From positions 1,178,001 through 1,242,000 of the forward strand of contig JAPWKC010000004.1 in NCBI GenBank assembly GCA_028283725.1: 64,000 bases of DNA. The letters are read 5' to 3'. The notes beneath the pieces were generated by a model that worked only from the letters and a program-made list of their open reading frames with translations, searched no databases and had not been told where the DNA came from. The translations under genes and the position numbers were made by a program. This document shows positions 26,999 to 35,847 of the stretch, piece after piece. The first letter of the stretch is position 1; each line of letters begins with the position of its first letter. Origin of the DNA: Neorhizobium sp. Lineage in GTDB: Bacteria; Pseudomonadota; Alphaproteobacteria; Rhizobiales; Rhizobiaceae.

Positions 26999-28807
26999 CT
27001 AGCGGGTGGCAAGAGCGATGCGGGCAGCTTCGAGGCTTGCGGCGCCGCAGACAACCCGATCCTTCAGCGCAGAGGTTTCGGCGAGCAGGTTTTCGGCCAT
27101 GAAGCGGCAAAGCGCCGTGCGGGCTTCTCCCTCGCCATTGTCGATCGCAACGAGTGCTGCCTTGGCGAGATAGGCACCGGTGAGCGTCAGGCCGAAAAGC
27201 CGCAGATAGGGTGTGGCACCGGATAGCGCGTCTGAGAGACGGCGCTCGTCCTGCGCCTCCAGCAGCCAATCCGTCGCCTTTAAGAGCGCGCTGATGGCGG
27301 CCGACAGACGTTCGGCGGTCTCGCCGAACGCCGCGTCGCCGGCGGCCTGAACCTTGGCGGCGATCTCGCGCAATTCACCGATGAAACCACGGACGTGCTG
27401 GCCGGAGGCGAGCGGCAGCTTGCGGATCACCAGATCGATCGCCTGGATGCCGTTGGTGCCCTCGTAGATCGGCGCAATGCGGACGTCGCGCAGATAGCGG
27501 GCGGCACCTGTTTCCTCGACATAGCCCATGCCACCATGGACCTGGATGCCGAGCGAGGCCACCTCGACGCCTGCATCTGTCGAGAAGGACTTGGCGATCG
27601 GGGTCAGAAGTGCGGCACGGTCTGCCCACAGGTTCGCCTCGTCACCCTTCAAGCGATGCGCCATGTCGATCGCATGGGCGCAGGCATAGCAGATGGCGCG
27701 CGAGCCTTGCGTCAGCACCTTCATCGTCAGCAGCGTGCGGGCGATATCGGGGTGATCGACGATCGGGCTCATCTCTTCGAAGCGGCCATCGGCGCGATCG
27801 GCCCCAGGCGCCCTGCCCTGCCGGCGCTCCTGCGCATAAGACAGCGCCTTCTGGGTGGCAGCCTCGCATGCCGCGACCCCCTGCATGCCGACGGCAAGCC
27901 GGGCATTGTTCATCATCGTGAACATGCAGGCGAGGCCGCGATTTTCCTCGCCGACGAGATAGCCGATCGCGCCTGCACCATCTTTACCGGCATAACGACC
28001 ATCGCCATAGATCATCGTGCAGGTGGGCGAGCCGTGAATGCCGAGCTTGTGCTCGATCGAATGGCAGAACAGATCGTTTCGGGCGCCGAGCTCACCATCC
28101 TTTGCAACCAGAAACTTCGGCACAAGGAAAAGCGATATTCCCTGCGTGCCTTGAGGCGCATCCGGCAGACGGGCAAGCACGAGATGGATGATGTTTTCGG
28201 CCGCATCATGTTCGCCCCAGGTGATGAAGATCTTCTGGCCGAAGATGCGGTAACTGCCATCCTCGCGAGGCTCGGCGCGGGTGCGCAGGGCACCGAGATC
28301 GGAGCCGGCCTGCGGCTCGGTGAGGTTCATCGTGCCGGTCCATTCGCCCGATACCATCTTTTCGAGATAGAGGGACTTGAGCTCGTCCGTGCCATGGGCG
28401 GCCACTGCCTCGGCGGCGCCCATGGTGAGCGTCGGCGCCAGCGCGAAGGCCATCGAGGCGGCGGCCCACATTTCAAGCGCTGCGACATTGAGCATATGCG
28501 GAAGGGCCTGTCCGCCATAAGCTTCCGGCGCCGTCAGACCGTTCCAGCCGCCTTCGCGCCAGTGGCGGTAAAGCGCCGGCCAACCATCGGGCGTCTTCAC
28601 TACATCGCCCTCGATGCGCGCGCCCTGGAGATCGCCGGCATCGGCCACGGGGGCGATCTCGTTATCGGCGAAGCGGGCGGCCTCCTGAAGAATGGCATCG
28701 ACCAGATCGCCGCTCAGATCGCCAAGGCGGCCGAGCTCCAGCGCCTCGGCAAGCCCTGCGACATGATTGAGCGTGAAGGCGATTTCCTCTACCGGCGCCT
28801 TGTACAT
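26999..28807 (-). CDS. Acyl-CoA dehydrogenase (long form with C-terminal extension)
   Basis: 602 residues from ATG 28807 (MYKAPVEE) with GGGAGGAG upstream. This is the ~600-residue class with an extra C-terminal domain. The N-terminal domain has APEAYGGQALP, the flavin-contact loop is MNLTEPQAGSDLGALRT, and the C-terminal part has IQVHGGMGYVEE and the catalytic-base region IAPIYEGTNGIQAIDL. It desaturates acyl-CoA with FAD, passing electrons to ETF. It is the first gene of an operon with the hydratase, with a palindromic operator about 90 nt upstream. Confidence 0.92.
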   Translation of the reverse strand: MYKAPVEEIAFTLNHVAGLAEALELGRLGDLSGDLVDAILQEAARFADNEIAPVADAGDLQGARIEGDVVKTPDGWPALYRHWREGGWNGLTAPEAYGGQALPHMLNVAALEMWAAASMAFALAPTLTMGAAEAVAAHGTDELKSLYLEKMVSGEWTGTMNLTEPQAGSDLGALRTRAEPREDGSYRIFGQKIFITWGEHDAAENIIHLVLARLPDAPQGTQGISLFLVPKFLVAKDGELGARNDLFCHSIEHKLGIHGSPTCTMIYGDGRYAGKDGAGAIGYLVGEENRGLACMFTMMNNARLAVGMQGVAACEAATQKALSYAQERRQGRAPGADRADGRFEEMSPIVDHPDIARTLLTMKVLTQGSRAICYACAHAIDMAHRLKGDEANLWADRAALLTPIAKSFSTDAGVEVASLGIQVHGGMGYVEETGAARYLRDVRIAPIYEGTNGIQAIDLVIRKLPLASGQHVRGFIGELREIAAKVQAAGDAAFGETAERLSAAISALLKATDWLLEAQDERRLSDALSGATPYLRLFGLTLTGAYLAKAALVAIDNGEGEARTALCRFMAENLLAETSALKDRVVCGAASLEAARIALATR

Positions 28808-28893
28808 TTCGATCTCCTCCCGCGCGTGCAGAGCATGCACGTCGTCGCTCCATCCCGACAGCGCCTCTTCCCAAAGCCGCCGTTATTCTGATT

Positions 28894-28909
28894 TTTACGT
28901 AAACGTAAA
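28894..28909. promoter_or_regulatory. LiuR/MerR-like operator upstream of the acyl-CoA dehydrogenase
   Basis: TTTACGT (28894-28900), AA, ACGTAAA (28903-28909) is a perfect 7-2-7 inverted repeat. It resembles the TTTACGT-type sites reported for LiuR, the MerR-family regulator of branched-chain amino-acid and acyl-CoA catabolism in proteobacteria. The position, 87-102 nt before the dehydrogenase start, fits. Assignment to LiuR is inference. Confidence 0.6.
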
Positions 28910-29066
28910 TAGGATTGTCAATGTGGCAGGCGCGGAAACACCGAAGGACGCTTCCGATGGGCGCATGGAAGCGCGAGCGCAACCGGCGCGGCATTGCAGA
29001 TTTCTCACAAAGTCATGCTAGATAATGGCCCAAGCCAGATGATGGCGCCCGAAACGACGCCCACCG

Positions 29067-30113
29067 ATGGATCGAATGCACATGAACGACCTGTCTTCTC
29101 CCGCCTCGCTGCATTCTCCCTCGGCACCGCCCTCCAGCGTGCCCGGCCTGGTCTGGGCCTATCATTTCCGCCCGGCGAGCGGGGCTTGCCAGATGCTTCC
29201 GCTCAATGCCTGCCTTGGTGATCTAGAGGTCGAAGACGGCTTTCTCTGGCTGCATCTCAGCCTTGCCGACATGCGCGTGGCAAGCTTCCTGGAAAGCCTT
29301 GATGGCATAGACCCGGCCGCCGTCATGGCACTGACGACGCATGACACACATGCGGCGATCACGCTCGACGAGCAGGTGATCCATGGCACGCTTGTCGATT
29401 TCCAGCGGGATTTCGACAAGGAAACCAGCGATATTGGCTGGCTGCATTTCTTCGTGTCCGACCGGATCATCATCACCACGCGGCTACAGCCGCTGCGCTC
29501 TGTCGACCGGGTGCGCGGCGTGATCGAAAAGAGCGGCGCGCGCTACAAGCAGCCGATCGACATATTCGAAGTTCTGGTGGCGGAGTTCCAGCGGACGCTG
29601 ATTTCGCTGGTGATGGAATTCACCGAAGAGCTCAACCTGATCGAGGACTATGTCTACGAGAATGCGCCGCGCGACGAGCGGCGGCGGCTGGCGCCGGTGC
29701 GGCGCACGGTGGTGCGGCTTCACCGGCATCTGCGAACCGTGCTGACGCTGATGCGCCGGGCTGCCGCTGCCGACGACGACGAGATGCCGCTCGGTTTCGA
29801 CGACGTTGCCTCGCGGCTGATCGCACGGCTGGAGGCGGTCGATCACGATGTCTATGCACTGCAGGAGCGGGCGCGGCTGCTGCATGAGGAAATCGATTCC
29901 AAGCTTTCGTCAGAGACCAACCGGCATCTCTATATCCTGTCGATCATGACGGCCTTCCTTCTCCCGCCGTCGCTCGTCACCGGTTTTTTCGGCATGAACA
30001 CGGAGGGGCTTCCCTTCGCCCATATGGAACACGGAACGCTGTTTGCCTTCGGGATCATGGGGCTTTCGGTATTTACCGCATGGTGGCTCCTGAAGCGCAC
30101 CGGCATTTTCTGA
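29067..30113 (+). CDS. CorA/ZntB family divalent cation transporter
   Basis: 348 residues. A large cytoplasmic N-terminal domain with a long helical stalk is followed by two C-terminal spans joined by the pore motif GMN in VTGFFGMNTEGLPF, where the CorA superfamily selects metal. The LWLHLSLADMRVASFL segment and overall length fit the ZntB branch (zinc), but CorA-type magnesium transport is possible. The start could also be ATG 29076 or 29082. It is followed by a very strong bidirectional terminator. Confidence 0.88.
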   Translation: MDRMHMNDLSSPASLHSPSAPPSSVPGLVWAYHFRPASGACQMLPLNACLGDLEVEDGFLWLHLSLADMRVASFLESLDGIDPAAVMALTTHDTHAAITLDEQVIHGTLVDFQRDFDKETSDIGWLHFFVSDRIIITTRLQPLRSVDRVRGVIEKSGARYKQPIDIFEVLVAEFQRTLISLVMEFTEELNLIEDYVYENAPRDERRRLAPVRRTVVRLHRHLRTVLTLMRRAAAADDDEMPLGFDDVASRLIARLEAVDHDVYALQERARLLHEEIDSKLSSETNRHLYILSIMTAFLLPPSLVTGFFGMNTEGLPFAHMEHGTLFAFGIMGLSVFTAWWLLKRTGIF

Positions 30114-30135
30114 CCGACCGGGGACGACCGGCATG

Positions 30136-30171
30136 AAAAAGGCCCGCCCGGAAAACCGGGCGGGCCTTTTT
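30136..30171. terminator. Strong bidirectional terminator
   Basis: GGCCCGCCCGG pairs with CCGGGCGGGCC over an AAAA loop, flanked by AAAAA before and TTTTT after. It serves the zntB-like gene (ends 30113) on the plus strand and the BA14K-like gene (ends 30189) on the minus strand. Confidence 0.92.
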
Positions 30172-30188
30172 CAGAGTTGTTCTCCGCC

Positions 30189-30719
30189 TCAGTAATAGGG
30201 CGAATAGCACTGCTGGCGGGGGCCATTATAGGGCTGGAACGTGTTCGAGCCCGGATCGTAGGACCGGTAGCGAGACGAGCACCACTGGTAATGCTGCGGA
30301 TTGATGCCACCGCTATAGCTCGGTGCCGGGGCGGCATAGCGCGGTTCGGAGGCAATTGCGCCGCCGATCAGAGCACCGGCGCCGAAGGCGGCAAGCGGGA
30401 ACCAGTAGCCGTTATAATTGCGATAGCCGGGGCGGTAGTCGCGATAGCCGCGATAGCCACCGTAATATCCCGGACGCGGACCCCAGCCGGGGCGGCCCCA
30501 GCCCGGACGCGGGCCTGGGCCCCAGCCGCGCCGGTCGCGCCAATACTGTACGTTCGTCACCTGCGCCTCATCGGCAGGAGCCACGCTGCTCGACGTGGCC
30601 GACTGCGTAGAGGGCGACAGCGACGGCAGGGGCATGGCGGCATTGGCCGATGTCAGCGCCCCTGCAAAAACGGTTGCGGACAAGGCTGCGACTGCCAATG
30701 TTCTGGACAGTTTTATCAT
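30189..30719 (-). CDS. BA14K-like secreted protein
   Basis: 176 residues from ATG 30719 (GGAG about 7 nt upstream), preferred over 30731. A signal peptide ([20 protein letters not shown] ...SANA) is followed by a Gly/Pro/Arg/Tyr/Trp-rich region with repeated RPGWG and GYRGYRDYR units, a short hydrophobic segment ([15 protein letters not shown]) and a C-terminal [19 protein letters not shown]...QQCYSPYY module. That module matches the BA14K family, named from an immunoreactive Brucella protein with lectin-like activity. Two cysteines could form a disulfide. An envelope location is expected. Confidence 0.85.
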   Translation of the reverse strand: MIKLSRTLAVAALSATVFAGALTSANAAMPLPSLSPSTQSATSSSVAPADEAQVTNVQYWRDRRGWGPGPRPGWGRPGWGPRPGYYGGYRGYRDYRPGYRNYNGYWFPLAAFGAGALIGGAIASEPRYAAPAPSYSGGINPQHYQWCSSRYRSYDPGSNTFQPYNGPRQQCYSPYY

Positions 30720-31035
30720 GACTTTCTCCATTCCCCGATTGAACTACCTCTCCATTACAGAAGTCAGGACGCGCGATCATTCGCGTCGGGAAGGCTTCTG
30801 CAAGTCGAGGGCGATGCTAGGATTGCCATCCTGAACCGCCAATTAACACGGAGGCCTTCAGGCATTTGGAAGAGGCACCCCGGCGATCAACTTATCGGCA
30901 ACGGGAGGGGGAGTGATGACGGCTTCCATTGTCGCTAAGATCAGCACCGGACAACGGGCAAGGCGGGCCATTTGTTCCCGGCCACGCGTCTCGCGTCTCG
31001 CCATGGCCGGGAGGGTCTTTAGTGTGGCGCAGCAA
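30720..31035. other. Intergenic region between BA14K-like gene and Rieske gene
   Basis: 316 nt between the start of the BA14K-like gene and the stop of the Rieske gene. It must hold the BA14K promoter on the minus strand, but I see no clear -35/-10 pair, repeat or terminator. A 47-codon plus-strand frame at 30916-31059 with a good ribosome site was considered and not called. Confidence 0.4.
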
Positions 31036-32280
31036 TCAGGCGACGGCCGACAGTTTTGACTGATCGCCCTGAAGACGGTTGGTCATGAAGTTCGCATACC
31101 ATTCGACGAACTGCATGACGCCGCCCTCGTGGGCTTCCGAATAGGGACCCGGCTCGTAGGCCGGCGAGCGGATGCCGAAGGCGTTTTCCTCGACGATGGC
31201 GCGGTCCTGATCGTTGGTCATGTTCCAGACATGGGTCAGTTCATCGAGATTGTAATCGACGCCCTCGACCGCATCCTTGTGAACCAGCCACTTGGTGGTG
31301 ACGGCCGTCTCTTCCGGGCCAAGCGGGATGACGCGGAAGGAAATCGCATGGTCGCCCAGCATGTGGTTCCAGGTCGTCGGATAGTGGAAGAGCAGCATGG
31401 TACCGATATGCGAGATCTTCACATCGTCAGACAGCGGCCGTCCGACGGCGCGCATGCCGTTCATCGTGTAGCTCTCGGCATCCTCGATCAGCGGCATGCG
31501 GGCGACGCGATACTGGCCATCGGTGGACATGTTGAAGGCGCTCGGAAGACCGGCCTGCTCGCAGCGGTGCCAGTGTTCAGCAATCAGCGGGTCTTCGCCA
31601 GCCCCCTGCACGCCGGTCGCCGACGGGGCTTCCGGGTAGGTTCGGCAGAGTTCCGGGTGGTTGCCGGCGCAGTGGTAGCATTCGCGGTTGTTTTCCCAGA
31701 CGAGCTTCCAGTTGCCCTTCTCGATGATGGTATTCTGGTGGGCCACCTTCGCCTCGAACAGGCGATGCGGCGCCATGTAAGGCTCGATCGCGGCCCGCAC
31801 CGGAGCAAAATCGCCCGGCTCATCCGCAAGGCAGATGAAGACATAGCCGGCGACGGTCTGGCAGGCGACGGGCTTGAGGCCGTACTGGCTCTTGTCGAAA
31901 TTCTCGCCCATGTGGCGTGCCGACATCAGCGAGCCGTCGGTCTGGTAGGTCCACTGGTGATAGGGACAGACGAGACGCACGGCCGAGCCGCTTTCCTTGG
32001 TGCAGACGCGGTGGCCGCGGTGGCGGCAGGTATTGTGGAAGGCGCGGATCTCGCCGTCGCGGCCGCGCACCACCAGAACCGGGTAATCGCCGATCTGCAA
32101 CGTGAAATAGGCGCCGGGCTTGGCCAGTTCGCAATCATGGCCGACGAACAGCCAGTCGCGATACCAGATCAGCTCCATATCAAGCTTGTGATACTCGGGA
32201 TCGATGTAAAACGGCTGTTCGAGGCTGAAACCCTCACGCCGGTTCTTCAGCTGTCGCAGGACCTGATTGCGAATATCCAT
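31036..32280 (-). CDS. gbcA: Rieske non-haem iron oxygenase, glycine betaine demethylase-like (GbcA)
   Basis: 414 residues from ATG 32280 (GAGGAAG upstream); the frame is open to 32574 but the extension is not family-like. The Rieske [2Fe-2S] ligands are Cys85-x-His87 and Cys105-x2-His108 (TCRHRGH, VCPYHQW). The mononuclear iron site is in the NNRECYHCAGNHPELC segment. Close family members remove a methyl group from glycine betaine (GbcA) or stachydrine. The usual reductase partner GbcB is not adjacent. An array of TGTCGC half-sites lies upstream. Confidence 0.75.
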   Translation of the reverse strand: MDIRNQVLRQLKNRREGFSLEQPFYIDPEYHKLDMELIWYRDWLFVGHDCELAKPGAYFTLQIGDYPVLVVRGRDGEIRAFHNTCRHRGHRVCTKESGSAVRLVCPYHQWTYQTDGSLMSARHMGENFDKSQYGLKPVACQTVAGYVFICLADEPGDFAPVRAAIEPYMAPHRLFEAKVAHQNTIIEKGNWKLVWENNRECYHCAGNHPELCRTYPEAPSATGVQGAGEDPLIAEHWHRCEQAGLPSAFNMSTDGQYRVARMPLIEDAESYTMNGMRAVGRPLSDDVKISHIGTMLLFHYPTTWNHMLGDHAISFRVIPLGPEETAVTTKWLVHKDAVEGVDYNLDELTHVWNMTNDQDRAIVEENAFGIRSPAYEPGPYSEAHEGGVMQFVEWYANFMTNRLQGDQSKLSAVA

Positions 32281-32765
32281 GTCGTCTTCCTCGTCAACGC
32301 GACTGTTACCGAAACAGTGGAAGCGGCCTCCGGTTCCCTGCGGTTCCTCATCGCCTCCCGTTCCGAACGCCATCGCGATCGGCCATCCTAACTCACCCCA
32401 GGGCGGACTTCGGGATCGGAAGCGTCCATTTGCGAACGACATAGCACAGTTACGGTGAGCTTTTCGCTCCTCCGCCTCTGACGCAAATGCACACTCCACT
32501 ACCGTTGCGAGGGCAGCGTCGGATTGGCCGTTTTTCGGCTCCCGACTTCCCATCCCTGCCTGAACGCAAACCATTCAGGCGAACCTCGAGCTTGAGCGGA
32601 TTTAACCATCGCATGCCCCTGTCGCATAGGCGACAATGCGACATCGGCCACTGCATTGACGACGAGCCATAAGGCGGTGCCTGACGACTGTCAGCTCTGC
32701 CGGGCGCCAGCAAGATAGCGTTAACCGATTTCGCTTAATTTGCCGAGATCGAAGGAGAAACACTC
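32281..32765. other. Long divergent intergenic region, Rieske gene / DUF6656-like gene
   Basis: 485 nt between divergent starts. It contains the TGTCGC half-site array at 32620-32643 (separate entry) and a smaller inverted repeat, CTGAC-GACT-GTCAG, near 32680. The rest shows no gene: the open frame on the minus strand is an upstream extension of the Rieske gene. Confidence 0.5.
32620..32643. promoter_or_regulatory. Triple TGTCGC half-site array
   Basis: TGTCGCAT (32620-32627) and ATGCGACA (32636-32643) are perfect inverted arms, and a third half-site GCGACA (32630-32635) lies between them. On the minus strand this reads as two direct TGTCGC copies 8 nt apart followed by one inverted copy. 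AraC-family regulators with a GATase-like domain (ArgR, GbdR) use TGTCGC-type direct half-sites, and GbdR activates betaine catabolism. The site is about 340 nt from the Rieske start and 125 nt from the divergent gene. Confidence 0.5.
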
Positions 32766-33380
32766 GTGCAAGCGCCACCCAAGCTCCGTTACTACGACGC
32801 AAGCCGGGAGCGGACGGCAGCCCTGCCGCCGAGCAAGATTGCGCCGCATTCCGAATTTCTGCGCACAGGCCGTATCTCGCGTGCGCAGCCGGTCTGGTTT
32901 CCCGACGAGCGGCGCTATCTCAGCCATGAGGATGTCGCGACCCGCACCGGCAAGAAGCTGGAGGCCGCCGGCGAGATGACACATGAGCGGATCAACCGCT
33001 TTCATCGCGCCATCCAGCTGCCGAAAATCATCTTCCACCGCACGATCGATGGCAGCCCGCATCTGGGCTACTGCCACGTGACGGCGGCCAGCACATTGTT
33101 TCAGGCCAATTCAGCGGTGCGCTGGTCCTTCTACCTTGCCAATTTCGTCTCGGATATCGGCGAAAGCGAAGAGTTCTTCCTGAAGATCAACCCGAGAGCG
33201 GCGCGCATGTATTTCGCCGTTGCGATCAACGGGGACCCCGGCGAATCGATGCAGATCGATCGGCGCGTGCGCGGCAACGGCCTTCTGTTCAAGACCTCCG
33301 ATCCGAAGGAAGCGATGAAGAACGTGCTGATGCTCGGCGCGCCCGATCCCAGCATCCGCGAGATCATCAAAAGGCTTTGA
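32766..33380 (+). CDS. Conserved rhizobial protein, DUF6656-like
   Basis: 204 residues from GTG 32766, with AAGGAG upstream. There are no membrane spans or signal peptide. It begins with LRYYDASRERTAALPPSKIAPHSEFLRTGRISRAQPVW and has a core IIFHRTIDGSPHLGYCHVTA (described by its parts) and WSFYLANFVSDIG. I recognise the pattern from uncharacterised proteins of Rhizobiaceae, probably DUF6656. Function is unknown. It is followed by sua5 after 31 nt. Confidence 0.6.
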   Translation: MQAPPKLRYYDASRERTAALPPSKIAPHSEFLRTGRISRAQPVWFPDERRYLSHEDVATRTGKKLEAAGEMTHERINRFHRAIQLPKIIFHRTIDGSPHLGYCHVTAASTLFQANSAVRWSFYLANFVSDIGESEEFFLKINPRAARMYFAVAINGDPGESMQIDRRVRGNGLLFKTSDPKEAMKNVLMLGAPDPSIREIIKRL

Positions 33381-33411
33381 CGGCCGGCCAGTCCGCGCTA
33401 TTGACAGCGAC

Positions 33412-34386
33412 ATGGCTGAGATCATCGACATCAGGACCGACAGGGACCGTGCGCTTGCCGAAGGGGTACGCGTGCTGTCCGAGGGTTTTCCCGTCGCGAT
33501 CCCGACCGAGACCGTCTATGGGCTCGCGGCCGATGCGACCAATCCGATCGCCGTCACACGGATCTACGAGACCAAGGGGCGGCCGCAGTTCAACCCCTTG
33601 ATCTGCCACATGGCCGATATGGCGATGGCGGAGCGCCATGCGATCTTCGATCCGATCTCGCGCCTCCTCGCCCAAACATTCTGGCCCGGCCCCCTCACAC
33701 TCATCCTGCCGCTTCGGGCAGAGAGCGGTATCCATGCGCTGGCGACCGCCGGGCTCGATACGGTCGGCATCCGCCTGCCGCAAGGGTTTGCGCGCGACCT
33801 CATCGCCGCGCTCGACCGGCCGCTTGCGGCACCGAGCGCCAACACATCCGGCAAGGTGAGCGCCACCAGCGCGCAGCATGTGGCCGAGGATCTTGGAGAG
33901 CGGATCAGGCTCATTCTCGATGGCGGTGCGGCTCCGGTCGGGGTCGAATCCACCATCGTCAAGGTCGAGGGCGAGACGGTGCGGCTGCTGCGGCCGGGTG
34001 GCGTGCCGACGGAGGCGATCGAGCGGATTGCGGGCCGCCCTCTTCTGCGGCCCGAGACATCAGGCGCGACGATCGAGGCTCCGGGGATGCTGGCGTCTCA
34101 TTACGCGCCGGAGGCTGCCGTGCGTCTTGGCGCCACGGCGATCGAACCGGGCGAGGCGGTGATCCGCTTTGGCAGCGATATCATTCCGGGCATCGAGCAG
34201 GCTTGCGCCGTCTTCGACTTGAGCCCGACCGGCGATCCCGTAGAAGCGGCCGCCAATCTCTTCGACATGCTGAAGCGCGCCGACACCGTTGGCGCCATCA
34301 GGATCGCGATCACGCCGATCCCCGATCGGGGGCTTGGCGAGGCGATCAACGACCGGCTTCAAAGGGCAGCCGCCCCCCGCGAATGA
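33412..34386 (+). CDS. L-threonylcarbamoyladenylate synthase, Sua5 type
   Basis: 324 residues. The YrdC domain (about 1-205) binds threonine, bicarbonate and ATP to make threonylcarbamoyl-AMP for the t6A37 modification of tRNAs reading ANN codons. It contains PTETVYGLAADATNP, KGRPQFNPLI, LPQGFARDLI and PSANTSGKVSAT. A C-terminal SUA5 domain (SHYAPEAAV onward) makes this the long form. It is upstream of the FAD oxidoreductase by 27 nt, possibly in one transcript. Confidence 0.92.
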   Translation: MAEIIDIRTDRDRALAEGVRVLSEGFPVAIPTETVYGLAADATNPIAVTRIYETKGRPQFNPLICHMADMAMAERHAIFDPISRLLAQTFWPGPLTLILPLRAESGIHALATAGLDTVGIRLPQGFARDLIAALDRPLAAPSANTSGKVSATSAQHVAEDLGERIRLILDGGAAPVGVESTIVKVEGETVRLLRPGGVPTEAIERIAGRPLLRPETSGATIEAPGMLASHYAPEAAVRLGATAIEPGEAVIRFGSDIIPGIEQACAVFDLSPTGDPVEAAANLFDMLKRADTVGAIRIAITPIPDRGLGEAINDRLQRAAAPRE

Positions 34387-34413
34387 TTTCCCTGACGCAA
34401 CAAGGACAGGACC

Positions 34414-35847
34414 ATGGATAGTGCCGGACCGACCCCCGAGCTTCTCGCCCGCTTCGCTGCCATCGTCGGCGAAGCCCATGCGGTGCGCGACGACAAGGCC
34501 CTGGCGCCCCATCTGACCGAAGACCGCGGGCTTTATCGCGGCACGTCGCCGATGCTGCTGAAACCGGGCTCGACGCAAGAGGTCGCGGCCATCATGAAGC
34601 TTGCCAGCGAGACCGGCACGCCGATCGTGCCGCAAACCGGCAATACCGGTCTCGTCGGCGGCCAGACGCCGCGCGCCGGCGGCACGGACATCATCCTGTC
34701 TCTCGAACGGATGAACCGCATCCGCGACATCGATCCGCTCGCCAATACGATGGTGGTCGATGCCGGCGTCATCCTTGCCGAGGTGCAGAAGGCGGCGGAC
34801 GAGGCCAACCGGCTGTTTCCGCTGTCGCTTGGTTCGGAAGGATCGTGCCGCATCGGCGGCAACCTTTCCACCAATGCCGGCGGCACGGCCGTGCTTGCCT
34901 ATGGCAATATGCGCAATCTCTGCCTCGGCCTGGAAGTGGTTCTGCCGACCGGCGAGATCTGGGACGGACTGCGCCGCCTGAAGAAGGACAATACCGGCTA
35001 CGACCTGCGCGATCTCTTCATCGGCGCGGAAGGCACGCTTGGCGTGATCACCGGTGCGGTGCTGAAACTCTTCCCGAAGCCCGTCGGGCACCAGGTGGCC
35101 TTTGCGGGATTGAAATCGACGGAGGATGCGCTCCATCTCTTCGAACGCGCGTCCAATCTCTGCGGCACGGCGCTTACAGGTTTCGAACTGATGCCGCGGA
35201 TCGGCGTCGAATTCACCTCGAAACATATCGAGGGCGTGCGAGATCCGCTTTCCGAGCCGCATACATGGTATGCGCTGATCGACATCTCCACGTCCGACCA
35301 TGCCGATACGGCGGAGCGGATGATGCAGTCTCTGCTCGAACAGGGGTTCGAAGCGGGGCTGGTGGAGGATGCCGTGATCGCCGCCTCCGTCGCCCAGCAA
35401 AAGGCGCTGTGGCATATGCGCGAGAGCATGTCGGCCGCCCAAAAGCCGGAAGGCGGATCGATCAAGCACGACGTCTCCGTGCCGGTCTCTAAAATCCCCG
35501 CCTTCATGGCCGAGGCGGAAGAGGCCGTCGTCGCGGCCGTTCCCGGTGCCCGCGTCTGCGCCTTCGGCCATCTCGGCGACGGCAACATCCACTATAATAT
35601 CTCGCAGCCTGTCGGCGCCGACAAGGCGGCGTTCATCGGCCGCTGGCGCGAGGTGAACGAGATCGTCCACGGGATCGTGCTCAAAATGGGCGGTTCCATT
35701 TCTGCCGAACACGGGATCGGACAGTTGAAGCGCGACGAGCTTGCCCATATCCGCCCGGCCATCGAGATGGACCTGATGCGCCGGATCAAAACGGCCTTCG
35801 ACCCCGCCGGCATCATGAACCCCGACAAGGTGGTGTCGCTGCCATGA
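34414..35847 (+). CDS. FAD-binding oxidoreductase (D-2-hydroxyacid / glycolate dehydrogenase type)
   Basis: 477 residues. The N-terminal PCMH FAD domain has VPQTGNTGLVGGQTP and GSCRIGGNLSTNAGGTAVLAYG. The C-terminal FAD-oxidase domain has CAFGHLGDGNIHYN and the metal/substrate motif SAEHGIGQLKRDEL. The length and motifs fit D-2-hydroxyglutarate or D-lactate dehydrogenases, which feed electrons to the respiratory chain or ETF. The exact substrate cannot be fixed. It overlaps the ModE-like regulator by 4 nt. Confidence 0.85.
   Translation: MDSAGPTPELLARFAAIVGEAHAVRDDKALAPHLTEDRGLYRGTSPMLLKPGSTQEVAAIMKLASETGTPIVPQTGNTGLVGGQTPRAGGTDIILSLERMNRIRDIDPLANTMVVDAGVILAEVQKAADEANRLFPLSLGSEGSCRIGGNLSTNAGGTAVLAYGNMRNLCLGLEVVLPTGEIWDGLRRLKKDNTGYDLRDLFIGAEGTLGVITGAVLKLFPKPVGHQVAFAGLKSTEDALHLFERASNLCGTALTGFELMPRIGVEFTSKHIEGVRDPLSEPHTWYALIDISTSDHADTAERMMQSLLEQGFEAGLVEDAVIAASVAQQKALWHMRESMSAAQKPEGGSIKHDVSVPVSKIPAFMAEAEEAVVAAVPGARVCAFGHLGDGNIHYNISQPVGADKAAFIGRWREVNEIVHGIVLKMGGSISAEHGIGQLKRDELAHIRPAIEMDLMRRIKTAFDPAGIMNPDKVVSLP

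Noticed and set aside
30916-31059. A 47-codon plus-strand frame with a GGGAGGGGGAG ribosome-like site upstream.
   Set aside because: Its product is low-complexity and arginine-rich with no family pattern, and it runs into the 3' end of the Rieske gene; coding is not supported.
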